Positions 1 through 7,509 of a DNA stretch of 15,542 nt are shown one piece after another (the stretch's first letter is position 1; each line of letters starts with the position of its first letter). The stretch is taken from assembly GCA_036510575.1 (NCBI GenBank), contig DATCDR010000189.1, positions 1-15,542 of the forward strand. Reading direction: 5' to 3'. Position numbers and translations under genes: made by a program. The notes beneath the pieces are model-generated. The model saw only the letters and a program-made list of their open reading frames with translations. It was not told where the DNA came from and did not search any database. Origin of the DNA: DATCDR01 sp036510575. GTDB lineage: Bacteria > Actinomycetota > Acidimicrobiia > Acidimicrobiales > Bog-793.

Positions 1-446
1 CGAAGGTAGCGGTAGTGGCCGGTCCAAAGACGGGTGTCGTAGGGGATGTAGCGAGTCGACTGCTCGAGGTAGGCCATCAGCCGGGAGCGCTCGAGAATCT
101 TGGTCAACACGTTCGATGCCTGTTCACAAGCGAGGTGGACGCCACCGAGCTGCGCTACGGAGTCGTCGCCGTACTCGCCGAATACCCGCGCGTAGAGCTC
201 CTCGGCTCGTCGCAGACCCATGGTCGCGTCGATTGTCTCGTCGCCGGCGATATCGAGGTCTTCCACGAACTCGTCGAGGAACAGTCGTCGCAAGCTCTTC
301 GAAGATCGCGAGTAGCGTGCGAACAGCGCCCCTTTTACGACCTCAGGTAGGTTGACCAGGGCAAAGACCGGCCCGTCGAGGTTGGTGACGTAGTGGCGGA
401 GAATTTCCCGCTCGCTCGCAGAGAAGGACTCGACAGCGTAGGACAT
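1..446 (-). CDS. thyX: FAD-dependent thymidylate synthase, divergent ThyX family, 5' part only
   Basis: The gene starts at ATG 446 and is open for 148 codons to the left edge, so its C-terminus is outside the window. ThyX makes dTMP from dUMP using methylene-tetrahydrofolate and FAD/NADPH. Reading the minus strand I see an N-terminal motif ARYSRSSKSLRRLFLDEF (residues 43-60), a helix YGDDSVAQLGG (92-102), and ERSRLMAYLEQSTRY (119-133). The last resembles the ThyX signature RHRxxSxNExSxRY but departs from it at several positions. That is typical of a longer ThyX-like branch in actinobacteria and Chloroflexi (from memory of the family). An in-frame TAG 15 nt upstream (459-461) fixes ATG 446 as the first possible ATG. 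There is no good Shine-Dalgarno; a promoter-like pair lies just upstream. The family is fairly sure; whether it is an active thymidylate synthase cannot be judged without the C-terminal half. Confidence 0.8.
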   Translation of the reverse strand, partial: MSYAVESFSASEREILRHYVTNLDGPVFALVNLPEVVKGALFARYSRSSKSLRRLFLDEFVEDLDIAGDETIDATMGLRRAEELYARVFGEYGDDSVAQLGGVHLACEQASNVLTKILERSRLMAYLEQSTRYIPYDTRLWTGHYRYL

Positions 447-455
447 GCCCGGGTG

Positions 456-484
456 ACTCTAGGAGAAGCGCCGAGTGATGTCGC
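456..484 (-). promoter_or_regulatory. Candidate promoter of thyX with very short leader
   Basis: On the minus strand GCGACA (484-479, four of six matches to TTGACA) is followed after 17 nt by TAGAGT (461-456), which fits the actinobacterial -10 consensus TANNNT. The ATG at 446 lies 9 nt after the box, so a transcript would have at most a few leader bases. The 84-nt gap after helY holds no other obvious start signal. This is motif matching only. Confidence 0.4.
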
Positions 485-530
485 GGATTGTCCCTGGGCA
501 CGCACCAGCCCCACCGACAACGGCTGATCC

Positions 531-2678
531 CTACGAAGTGGGCACCGGCAGCGCACCGTCGCCGGTCTCTTCACCCTCGACAGCGGCATCTACAGTCTCG
601 ATACTTTGCTCCGCGTCGATCTCTGGAAGGTTCGTGAGGGCCACGATTCCCCGGATGAGCGCTCCCTCAGCCGATCGTGCCGCTCGTTCGAGCCGCGACG
701 TCCCAGCCACCGCCCCTATCTGACGGATGAGGTCTGCGAGCTGCTTTACGTTCCGGACGAAGTCCCCGCCGGACATGACGAGCTCAGACTCGCCCTGTCG
801 CCGCTGCGCGCCCCGCGCGTGTTTCAAGATCGTGGTGAGGTCCTCACCTCGCGCCCAGGCGTAGGCCAGTGCACCGAATCCAGGGTCGAGCGCTCTTGTT
901 TGTGGGAGGCCGTGGCGACGTTCGGTCTTTCGAAGCTCGGCTGCAAGCCCACTCAGGGCGCCGGCGCGCCGGGTCAGTCGAGCCGATGGCAGGTCCCGTC
1001 GGGTCTGGCCCCGGCGGGACTCGTAGGTGAACATCGAGGCGATAGCGGCGAGCTCGGGAGCGTCGAGGCCGTCGAGCAGCCCAGTGCCGATCGCCTCGGA
1101 GACCAAGAGGTCGCAGTCGTGATAGATACCGCAGAGCCGCTCGCCAGCGGAGGTGAGGCGCCAGCCATCGAGGTATTCGCGCTCTTCTAGGAGTCGCAAG
1201 ATGTCGTCGAGCTCGTCGGTGAGCGGCGTGCGGCTTTGGTACTGCGCGAAGGAGGAGCGCACGAGCCGATAGGCGTCTTCTTTGCGGTGGCGCCGGACGA
1301 GGTTGACCGCCATGTTCGCGGTGGGCCGAAACGAGCTGGTGAGTGCGCCGGTTCTCGAGGCTGCGAGCGCGGCGACATCTTCGAAGCTGTGATACGGCGA
1401 GAAGAGCACCGCCGCGTAGCCGACGTCGTCGATGCCGCGACGTCCCGCTCGACCAGTTAACTGGGTGTACTCCCCGGGGGTCAGATCCTCGTGCCCGTCA
1501 CCGCCGAACTTCGAGAGCGCCTCGATGATGACCGATCTGGCCGGCATGTTGATGCCGAGCGCGAGCGTCTCCGTGGCGAAGACGACCTTCACGAGTGCCT
1601 TGGAGAACAGCTCCTCGACGGCCTCCCGGAAGGCTGGGACGAGCCCTGCATGGTGCGCAGCGATTCCTGCTTCGGCGGCGCTTCTGAACCGTGTGTAGTT
1701 GAGCAACTTGAGGTCGGCGTCACTTAGTGCTTCGACGTGCCGATCGGTGATCACTCGGATCTCAGCCCGTTCCTCAAAGGAGGTGAGCCGGATTCCGGTG
1801 TCGGTGCACTGCCGGACCGCATCCTCACAGCCGTTTCTGGAGAAGACGAAGTAGATCGCTGGGAGCAGCTCGGCACGGGCGAAGTCCTCGACCACGTCGC
1901 TCCTGCGGGGTCGAAGCGAGCCCCGTGCTGCTTTCGTACCAGGCGGCGAGCGGCGCGAGCGAACGCGCGCGAGCTGCTCTCGCCTGCCGTCTAGCTCGAG
2001 TGCACGGCGATTCGGCTGGCCGTTGACGAAGGTGGGGAGCACCGCGAGCTCTCCTTCGCGACGGTCCTCGACGACGTAGAGCTGGCGGAGCTCGATCGGG
2101 CGACGGTCCTCGATGATCGGCGTCACCTCACCTCGGACCCCGGTCATCCAGGCAGCGAGCTCCTCCGCGTTGGCGACCGTCGCGGACAAACAGACGAGCG
2201 CGACCCCCTTCGGCGCCGAGAGGATGATCTCTTCCCACACCGAGCCTCGGTAGCGATCCTCGAGGTAGTGGACTTCATCTAGGACGACGCAGCCGAGCTC
2301 GCTTAGGCGTCCCGGCTGGGAGTAGATCATGTTGCGGAGGACCTCGGTGGTCATGACGACGATGTCGGCACCCGGGTTCTGGCTAACGTCGCCGGTGAGC
2401 AGGCCTACCCGGTCCGAGCCATAGGTCGCGACGAAGTCCCCATACTTCTGATTCGACAGTGCCTTGAGCGGTGTTGTGTAGAAGGTCCGTTTGCCGACAT
2501 GAAGAGTCTGGGCGACTGCGTACTCGGCGACGAGGGTTTTTCCTGAGCCGGTAGGCGCCGCGACGAGCACCGATGCTCCCTCATCGAGCGCGTCGAATGC
2601 CTCGATCTGGAAGGGATCGAGCTCGAAACCGAGCTCTTCGACGAATCGCGCCCGTACCGCGTCCGCGGACGCGTTCAC
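531..2678 (-). CDS. helY: DEVH-box superfamily 2 RNA helicase, HelY/Ski2-Mtr4 type
   Basis: ATP-dependent helicase of 715 aa, related to HelY of mycobacteria and to Ski2/Mtr4 RNA helicases. Visible motifs: Walker A APTGSGKT (41-48), TTPLKALSNQ (68-77), DEVH (134-137), SAT (165-167), FATETLALGINMPAR (367-381) and motif VI QLTGRAGRRG (406-415). The C-terminal part (about 530-690) resembles the DSHCT domain. Residues 225-262 form an Arg-rich, low-complexity linker between the two RecA lobes. It is shorter than mycobacterial HelY (about 900 aa), mainly by lacking extra C-terminal sequence. The start is GTG at 2678, overlapping the TGA of tatC as GTGA, so translation is probably coupled. The tatC-helY order is the same as in Mycobacterium. 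The cellular substrate is not known from sequence; RNA processing or decay is the family expectation. Confidence 0.93.
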   Translation of the reverse strand: MNASADAVRARFVEELGFELDPFQIEAFDALDEGASVLVAAPTGSGKTLVAEYAVAQTLHVGKRTFYTTPLKALSNQKYGDFVATYGSDRVGLLTGDVSQNPGADIVVMTTEVLRNMIYSQPGRLSELGCVVLDEVHYLEDRYRGSVWEEIILSAPKGVALVCLSATVANAEELAAWMTGVRGEVTPIIEDRRPIELRQLYVVEDRREGELAVLPTFVNGQPNRRALELDGRREQLARVRSRRSPPGTKAARGSLRPRRSDVVEDFARAELLPAIYFVFSRNGCEDAVRQCTDTGIRLTSFEERAEIRVITDRHVEALSDADLKLLNYTRFRSAAEAGIAAHHAGLVPAFREAVEELFSKALVKVVFATETLALGINMPARSVIIEALSKFGGDGHEDLTPGEYTQLTGRAGRRGIDDVGYAAVLFSPYHSFEDVAALAASRTGALTSSFRPTANMAVNLVRRHRKEDAYRLVRSSFAQYQSRTPLTDELDDILRLLEEREYLDGWRLTSAGERLCGIYHDCDLLVSEAIGTGLLDGLDAPELAAIASMFTYESRRGQTRRDLPSARLTRRAGALSGLAAELRKTERRHGLPQTRALDPGFGALAYAWARGEDLTTILKHARGAQRRQGESELVMSGGDFVRNVKQLADLIRQIGAVAGTSRLERAARSAEGALIRGIVALTNLPEIDAEQSIETVDAAVEGEETGDGALPVPTS

Positions 2679-3418
2679 CGCTTCATCAGCCGGCCGATGA
2701 TGATTGCCGCTTCGTAGAACAACAGCATCGGAACCGCCATCGCCAGCATCGAGAACGGGTCAGACGACGGGGTGAGCACGCCGGAGGTGATCACGATGAT
2801 GATGATCGCACCCCTCCGGAACTTCCGGAGTTGTCGGGTCGTGAGGACTCCTGCGAGCTCGAGCCCGACGAGAACGACTGGGAATTCGAAGGTGAGGCCA
2901 AACAGCGCCATCAGCGCAAGGAGCAGATTCAGGTACTTCTGTGGCGAGAGGATCTCTTGGATCCCCGATCCTGAGGCTGCCTTCAAGAAGCCGAGCGCGT
3001 GCGGGAAAGTGAACCAGGCGATCGTCACACCAGTGGCAAAGAGCAGCAATGTCGCGACGACGAAGGGAATCGCGTAGCGCTTCTCGCTTGCCTTAAGCCC
3101 AGGGGTCACGAACCTCCAGAGCTGGAACAAGATCACCGGGGCGGCAAGTGCCAGTCCGCCGTAGCCGGCGACGTCGAGGTGCACGCCGAAGCCCTCGAGT
3201 GGGCCAGTGACGTAGAGCGTGCAGTCGCGCGGGTCCGCGTGGCAAAGCGGGCGACGAAGGAAGGTGAGAACCCGGGAGTACTCGATGTAACCAACGATCG
3301 CCGCGAGCGTGAAGGCGATCGCGCAGATGATGATCCGACGTCGGAGCTCGGCGAGGTGCTCGAGCAGCGTCATCGCGTCTGGTGCTGCACGCTCGCGCTT
3401 GGTCTCGGCTTCCGTCAT
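2675..3418 (-). CDS. tatC: Sec-independent (twin-arginine) protein translocase subunit TatC
   Basis: Core membrane receptor of the Tat pathway, which exports folded proteins with twin-arginine signal peptides. The protein is 247 aa, normal for the family, with six predicted membrane helices starting near residues 29, 86, 115, 161, 203 and 222. The N-terminal cytoplasmic signature MTLLEHLAELRRR (16-28), which contacts the signal peptide, is present. So are FEFP (177-180), carrying the conserved membrane Glu178, and LTPSSDPFSML (215-225). It starts at ATG 3418, 45 nt after tatB, and its stop overlaps the helY start. tatB is directly upstream, so a TatBC receptor complex is encoded here. No separate TatA gene is visible in the window. 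Confidence 0.97.
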   Translation of the reverse strand: MTEAETKRERAAPDAMTLLEHLAELRRRIIICAIAFTLAAIVGYIEYSRVLTFLRRPLCHADPRDCTLYVTGPLEGFGVHLDVAGYGGLALAAPVILFQLWRFVTPGLKASEKRYAIPFVVATLLLFATGVTIAWFTFPHALGFLKAASGSGIQEILSPQKYLNLLLALMALFGLTFEFPVVLVGLELAGVLTTRQLRKFRRGAIIIIVITSGVLTPSSDPFSMLAMAVPMLLFYEAAIIIGRLMKR

Positions 3419-3463
3419 CGCAGTTGTCGCGGTCGGTGCCGGCTCCGCGCGATCATCACCTCG

Positions 3464-3850
3464 TCAGTTCATTCCCGGGTCATCGTTTGGGATCGTGTAG
3501 TCCGCAAAGGATCTCGGCTCAGAAGCTGTCGGTCGAATACCTGGCACGCCGCGTTGCACGGTGTCACTCTTTTTGGTCTCGTCGTCGTTCGCGTCCCGTG
3601 GTGGTGACGAACCAGAGGTGTCGAAGAGACCAGCTATCGCGCCCCTAGCCGATGGGATCTTCGGAATCTTCGGCAGATCGACGTCGGGGAGCGCGCTTTT
3701 AACTTCGTCGCGTACCTGGTCACGGACGCGATTGAGCTCCTTTAGCACCGCGGCCATCTGACGCGCGACTGCGGGCAGGCGTTCTGGGCCGAGCACGACG
3801 AGCGCGACCACCAAGATCACCAGCAACTTGGCCGGATCGAGATTCAGCAC
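3464..3850 (-). CDS. tatB: TatA/TatB-family translocase subunit, TatB-like
   Basis: Single-helix component of the twin-arginine translocase. The 128-aa protein has a short N-terminal membrane helix (about 8-20), then GPERLP (21-26), an amphipathic helix (27-54) and a Pro/Ser/Asp-rich, probably disordered cytoplasmic tail. LGPERLP followed by a charged helix is typical of TatB rather than TatA, whose motif is usually FG; in mycobacteria the gene at this place is called tatA. The start is GTG at 3848-3850. No Shine-Dalgarno precedes it, but a TACACT box lies 6 nt upstream. It follows lepB by 97 nt and precedes tatC by 45 nt. Confidence 0.9.
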   Translation of the reverse strand: MLNLDPAKLLVILVVALVVLGPERLPAVARQMAAVLKELNRVRDQVRDEVKSALPDVDLPKIPKIPSARGAIAGLFDTSGSSPPRDANDDETKKSDTVQRGVPGIRPTASEPRSFADYTIPNDDPGMN

Positions 3851-3856
3851 TACGTC

Positions 3857-3862
3857 AGTGTA
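3857..3862 (-). promoter_or_regulatory. -10-like box for leaderless tatB
   Basis: TACACT on the minus strand ends 6 nt before the GTG start of tatB, so transcription would start at or next to the G of GTG. TANNNT at this distance is the known signature of leaderless transcripts in actinobacteria. No clear -35 is seen. The gap to lepB (3851-3950) otherwise holds only an imperfect GC-rich hairpin at 3869-3891. Confidence 0.4.
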
Positions 3863-3950
3863 TCGGCGCGCCCGTTGCCGCTACGGGGGCGAAAGGGGCC
3901 GGATCGAGCGTCGCGCTGCGGGCGAACCGTCTCGCGTGCCCGAGTCTTGG

Positions 3951-4607
3951 TCAAAAGATATGGAATGCAGGGCGTCCAAAGCGCCACCAGAGCACCAACA
4001 CTTTCCCGACCATGCTCGAGCCTGGAATGGTTCCCCAGTATCTGCTGTCACAAGAGATCGAGCGGTTGTCACCCATCATGAAGAAGCGCCCCGCAGGGAT
4101 CTTCTGCTTCGGGATAGCTCTCCCGAGCTGCGTGCCCGCCGGCAGCCATGGTTCGGCCAACGCCTTGCCGTCTAGGTAGACCGTGTTGCCCTTGGACTGA
4201 ATCGTCTCACCTGGTAGTCCGATGACCCGCTTCACGAGAATCGACTGTGGCGAGCCGCATACGACGTCGGCGGCGGGGCCGTGGAAGACGACGATATCGC
4301 CCGTGTGCAGGCTCGACGGGGAGAAGAAGACCTTCTGGACGAGAATTCGGTCACCGACCTGCAGCGTCGGGATCATCGAGCCCGACGGCACGAAGTACGC
4401 CTGGAAGACGAAGGTGCGCATGGCAAACGCCAGCGCCAGTGCGACGACGGCCACGATTGCCCACTCCATCGCGGTGCGAGACCGCGATGGGGGTCGTTTC
4501 GGCGGCACAACCGCGCTGTGGCGACGTCGTCCGGTGGGAGGCCGCGGCGGCGCTTCGCTGTCGCCCTCTGGTGTCGCTACTTGAGTCATCTCGTCAGCGT
4601 CTCTCAC
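3951..4607 (-). CDS. lepB: Signal peptidase I
   Basis: Membrane-bound serine protease that removes signal peptides from exported proteins outside the membrane. The 218-aa protein has a Pro/Arg-rich cytoplasmic N-terminus, one membrane helix (about 49-66), then the family boxes. PSGSMIPTL (74-82) carries the nucleophile Ser77. VGDRILVQK (84-92) follows. KRVIGLPGE (126-134) carries the general base Lys126. GDNRSISCDSRYWG (179-192) is the last box. All catalytic residues are present. The start is GTG 4607, overlapping the TGA of pafA as GTGA; an internal ATG at 4589 would remove six residues and is possible, as neither has a strong Shine-Dalgarno. Mycobacteria carry pafB and pafC at this place between pafA and the tat genes, so the position is unusual. 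Its natural partners are the Tat genes downstream. Confidence 0.95.
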   Translation of the reverse strand: MRDADEMTQVATPEGDSEAPPRPPTGRRRHSAVVPPKRPPSRSRTAMEWAIVAVVALALAFAMRTFVFQAYFVPSGSMIPTLQVGDRILVQKVFFSPSSLHTGDIVVFHGPAADVVCGSPQSILVKRVIGLPGETIQSKGNTVYLDGKALAEPWLPAGTQLGRAIPKQKIPAGRFFMMGDNRSISCDSRYWGTIPGSSMVGKVLVLWWRFGRPAFHIF

Positions 4608-5962
4608 ATCGCTTCGATCATTCGCTCGACGCGCTCGTCGTAGGCTTTGAAAGGGTCCTTCAACAATACGGTTCGTTGTGTCTGATCATTGAGCTTGAGG
4701 TGCACCCAGTCGACGGTGAAGTCGCGACGGCGCTCCTTGGCCTTCCGGATGAACTCTCCCCGGAGGCGGGCTCTCGTGGTCTGTGGCGCCTGCTCAGTGG
4801 CGATCGTTATCGCCTCGTCGGTCACGATCCGCTCGACCGCGCCTCGTGCCTGGAGTCGGTAGAAGATGCCGCGATCCCGGCTGACGTCGTGGTACTGCAG
4901 GTCCAACATCGCGATCTTGGGATCGGCGAGGGTGAGCTGGTGGCGGGCCCGAACGGACTCCACCAGGTGATGCTTGATCACCCAGTCACACTCTCGGTCG
5001 AGGGACAGCGGATCCTGTTCGATCGCCGTCATGCAGTGCTGCCACATCTCGAGTGCCCGCATCTCCTGGTCGGGAAGGCCCTGTGACTCCGCGTACCGAA
5101 GTGCCCGCGTCAGGTACTCGTTTTGGATATCGACTGCGGAGGCCTCCCTGCCGGTCTGGAGGGCCACCGTCTGGGTGCAAGTTATGTCGTGGCTGATGTC
5201 GCGGATCGCCCGGATCGGGTCCTCGAGCGTCATGTCTCGAAGCACAACCGAGGGGTCCTCGAGCATCCGCAACATGATTGCCGTGACGCCGACCTTTAGG
5301 AAGGTCGCGTACTCGCTCATGTTCGAATCACCGACGATCACGTGCAGGCGTCGGAAGCGCTCTGCATCGGCGTGCGGCTCGTCTCTGGTGTTGATGATCG
5401 GGCGGGATCTCGTGGTCGCCGACGAGAAGTCCTCCCACATGTGGTCCGCCCGCTGGCTGATGCAAAAGAGCGGTCCGCGAGCGGTCTGGAGAACCTTTCC
5501 GGCACCTGCGTAGATCTGGCGCGAGACCAGGAAGGGTATGAGCACCTTGGCGTAGTGTGAGAGCACGTCGTCACGCCCGGTGAGGTAGTTCTCGTGACAC
5601 CCATAGGAGTTCCCTGCCGAGTCCGTGTTGTTCTTGAATAAGAAGACGTCGCCTCGGATGCCCTCTTCGCGAAGCCTCGACTCCGCCGAGGTGACGAGTC
5701 CCTCGAGGATCCGTTCCCCTGCCTTGTCGGACGCGACGAGGTCTTCAAGGGAGTCACACTCGGGGGTGGCATACTCGGGATGGCTGCCAACGTCTAGGTA
5801 GAGGCGTGCCCCGTTCTCGAGGAAGACGTTCGAGGAGCGTCCCCAGCTAAGGACGCGACGAAAGAGGTACCGAGCGGTCTCGTCGGGACTCAGCCGTCGT
5901 TGGCCCCGCAACGTACACGTGACGCCGTATTCGTTCTCGATTCCAAAGATCCGGCGATTCAC
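4604..5962 (-). CDS. pafA: Pup-protein ligase PafA
   Basis: ATP-dependent ligase that joins the C-terminal Glu of deamidated Pup to the side-chain amine of target lysines, marking proteins for the proteasome. The enzyme has the glutamine-synthetase/carboxylate-amine-ligase fold. The 452-aa length is normal. Visible motifs: FGIENEYG (6-13) for ATP/Mg binding; YLDVGSHPEYATPEC (55-69), with Asp57 at the position of the catalytic Asp; NNTDSAGNSYGCHENYL in the active site; and INTRDEPHAD. It lacks the Dop-specific loop after the first motif, which separates it from the paralogue at 7742-9226. The start is GTG 5962, without a Shine-Dalgarno but with a TAGGTT box 7 nt upstream. It lies 56 nt after prcA and is coupled to lepB by GTGA. 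Confidence 0.96.
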   Translation of the reverse strand: MNRRIFGIENEYGVTCTLRGQRRLSPDETARYLFRRVLSWGRSSNVFLENGARLYLDVGSHPEYATPECDSLEDLVASDKAGERILEGLVTSAESRLREEGIRGDVFLFKNNTDSAGNSYGCHENYLTGRDDVLSHYAKVLIPFLVSRQIYAGAGKVLQTARGPLFCISQRADHMWEDFSSATTRSRPIINTRDEPHADAERFRRLHVIVGDSNMSEYATFLKVGVTAIMLRMLEDPSVVLRDMTLEDPIRAIRDISHDITCTQTVALQTGREASAVDIQNEYLTRALRYAESQGLPDQEMRALEMWQHCMTAIEQDPLSLDRECDWVIKHHLVESVRARHQLTLADPKIAMLDLQYHDVSRDRGIFYRLQARGAVERIVTDEAITIATEQAPQTTRARLRGEFIRKAKERRRDFTVDWVHLKLNDQTQRTVLLKDPFKAYDERVERMIEAM

Positions 5963-5969
5963 GAAAGTT

Positions 5970-5975
5970 AACCTA
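5970..5975 (-). promoter_or_regulatory. -10-like box for leaderless pafA
   Basis: TAGGTT on the minus strand is followed by 7 nt and then the GTG of pafA. There is no purine-rich ribosome site before the GTG, so a leaderless message starting at the GTG is the simplest reading. No convincing -35 is visible. An imperfect inverted repeat (5982-5998) sits 6 nt upstream of the box and could be an operator. Confidence 0.45.
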
Positions 5976-6018
5976 CTGCCTGAGGGTGAACACCTCGTGT
6001 CGTAGGGCTGAACCGGTC

Positions 6019-6699
6019 TCAGCTGGCGAGCAGGGTCGTGATCTCGTCGGCTTCGACTCGTCGGAACGCACGACGGCCGTTCGCGTCAGAGAGCATCCCA
6101 ACCTCGAGGTCACTTGCCGGTAGCGTCCGGTCAGGCCCAGCGAGTGCATCGACGCAAGCCCGGAGCGCGACAGCGAGGCCGGAGTCGGGTTGGAACGTCG
6201 CACCGAGTCGGCGAGAGATCTCCTCAGCCTCACCGCCGAGGACCGAGAAGGTCTCCTCGTCGACGACCGAGCCGTCATAGGCGATGTGATAAAGGCGTGT
6301 GTCGTCGGGCGTCGCACCGAGCTCCGCGACGACGATCTCGACTTCGAGTGGCTTCATCTCGTGGGTGAAGACCTGGCCGAGGAACTGGGCGTAGAGGTTG
6401 GCGAGGCTTCTGGCGTCGACGTCTTCTCGCGAGTAGGTGAAGCCCTTGGTGTCCGCGTGTCGGATTCCGGCGACTCGCAGTTGATCGAACTCGTTGTACT
6501 TGCCGACGCCCGCAAAAGCGACCCGGTCGTAGATCTCGCTGATCTTGTGCAGCGTGCGCGAGGGATTCTCCGCGACCATCAAGACGCCGTGGTCGAATCG
6601 CACCGCAACGAGCGCTCGGCCCCTTGCGATCCCCTTTTGGGCGTACTCCGCCCGGTCCTTCATGATCTGCTCCGGTGCGACGTAGTACGGCATCGTCAT
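6019..6699 (-). CDS. prcA: Proteasome subunit alpha
   Basis: Forms the outer, non-catalytic heptameric rings of the 20S proteasome, which gate substrate entry and dock the ATPase. The 226-aa protein begins MTMPYYVAPEQIMKDRAEYA. The segment after the first three residues matches the gating N-terminus of mycobacterial PrcA (PYF.SPEQ), and KGIARGRALVAV plus NPSRTLHKISEIYDRVAFAG follow. There is no catalytic N-terminal Thr, as expected for alpha. The start at ATG 6699 overlaps the prcB stop as ATGA, which suggests coupled translation and equal synthesis of both subunits. MPYY, two codons in, is an alternative start. The C-terminal tail is short and ends EITTLLAS. Confidence 0.96.
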   Translation of the reverse strand: MTMPYYVAPEQIMKDRAEYAQKGIARGRALVAVRFDHGVLMVAENPSRTLHKISEIYDRVAFAGVGKYNEFDQLRVAGIRHADTKGFTYSREDVDARSLANLYAQFLGQVFTHEMKPLEVEIVVAELGATPDDTRLYHIAYDGSVVDEETFSVLGGEAEEISRRLGATFQPDSGLAVALRACVDALAGPDRTLPASDLEVGMLSDANGRRAFRRVEADEITTLLAS

Positions 6700-7493
6700 G
6701 ACCGGTTGTTCCCCCCTGGTCGGCCGCCGCGCGCAAGGACTGCGGCGAAGCGCGCCGCCACCTCTTCTTCGGCGAGTCTCGTGAAGCCGGTCACATCGAC
6801 GGTCGCGATGATCGGATAGATGCCCCTCAGTGGATCGGGGCCACCTGTCGCGGCGTCTTCGTCGGCGGCTTGGTACAGCGCATCGACGGCGAGTTCGACT
6901 GCTTCGTCCCTGCTCAGGTCGTCACGGAAACCGAGCTTGATGGTCGTCTTGGCGTTGCGGCCACCAGAGCCGGTGGCTGCGAAGTCGGTCTCCTCGTAGC
7001 GCCCGCCGGTGATGTCGAAAGAAAAGATTCGGCCGATATTCCGGCGGTGGTCCCATCCGGCGAAAAGCGGCACGACTGCCAGGCCTTGCATCGCCATCGG
7101 CATGTTGTTGCGGATCATCTGAGAGAGCTGATTCGCTTTCCCTTCGAGGGTGAGGACCGAGCCCTCAACCTTCTCGTAGTGCTCGAGCTGGGTTTGGAAG
7201 AGCTTCACCATCTCCACTGCCGGGCCAGCCGCGCCAGCGATGGCAACAGCTGAGAAGCGGTCGGCCGGGAAGACCTTCTCCATGTTGCGGTAGGCGATCG
7301 TCACACCCTCGGTGGCACGTCGGTCACCTGCCATGATCACACCGCCGTTGTAGCGAAGCGAGACGATAGTAGTGCCGTGCGGTGATGTGAGCTCACCGCT
7401 TAAATCTGGCAAGGTCCCTGCCGAAGTGCGCCGCAACAAGTCGGCGAAGTTCGGCCCCGGGTCCTCATTCGAGGGAAAGACATAAAGACTCAT
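6696..7493 (-). CDS. prcB: Proteasome subunit beta, catalytic, with propeptide
   Basis: Forms the two inner heptameric rings and carries the peptidase sites. The precursor is 265 aa. Residues 1-40 are a propeptide that autocleaves after Gly40 in SPHG/TTIVSL, exposing Thr41 as the catalytic Thr1. Counting from there, Asp17 (AGDRRAT) and Lys33 (MEKVFP) are in place, so the active site looks intact. The C-terminal end is Gly/Arg/Asn-rich. It begins at ATG 7493 with no Shine-Dalgarno; a TACACT box lies 9 nt upstream. It sits 42 nt after pup with a hairpin between, and overlaps prcA by ATGA. Confidence 0.97.
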   Translation of the reverse strand: MSLYVFPSNEDPGPNFADLLRRTSAGTLPDLSGELTSPHGTTIVSLRYNGGVIMAGDRRATEGVTIAYRNMEKVFPADRFSAVAIAGAAGPAVEMVKLFQTQLEHYEKVEGSVLTLEGKANQLSQMIRNNMPMAMQGLAVVPLFAGWDHRRNIGRIFSFDITGGRYEETDFAATGSGGRNAKTTIKLGFRDDLSRDEAVELAVDALYQAADEDAATGGPDPLRGIYPIIATVDVTGFTRLAEEEVAARFAAVLARGGRPGGNNRS

Positions 7494-7502
7494 GAGGCGA
7501 TC

Positions 7503-7508
7503 AGTGTA
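7503..7508 (-). promoter_or_regulatory. -10-like box for prcBA
   Basis: TACACT on the minus strand ends 9 nt before the prcB ATG. It is the same hexamer as the box before tatB. The intervening bases contain no ribosome-binding purine run, so a transcript with a leader of about 2-3 nt is likely if the box is used. No -35 match is seen. Confidence 0.35.
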
Positions 7509-7509
7509 A

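Noticed and set aside
2999..3607. Plus-strand open frame of 202 codons opposite tatB and tatC
   Set aside because: Antisense shadow of two clear membrane-protein genes; no ribosome site or family resemblance.
4247..5086. Long plus-strand open frame (279 codons) opposite lepB and pafA
   Set aside because: It lies across two well-recognised minus-strand genes, the translation is Arg-rich without any known motif, and it results from high-GC antisense frames.
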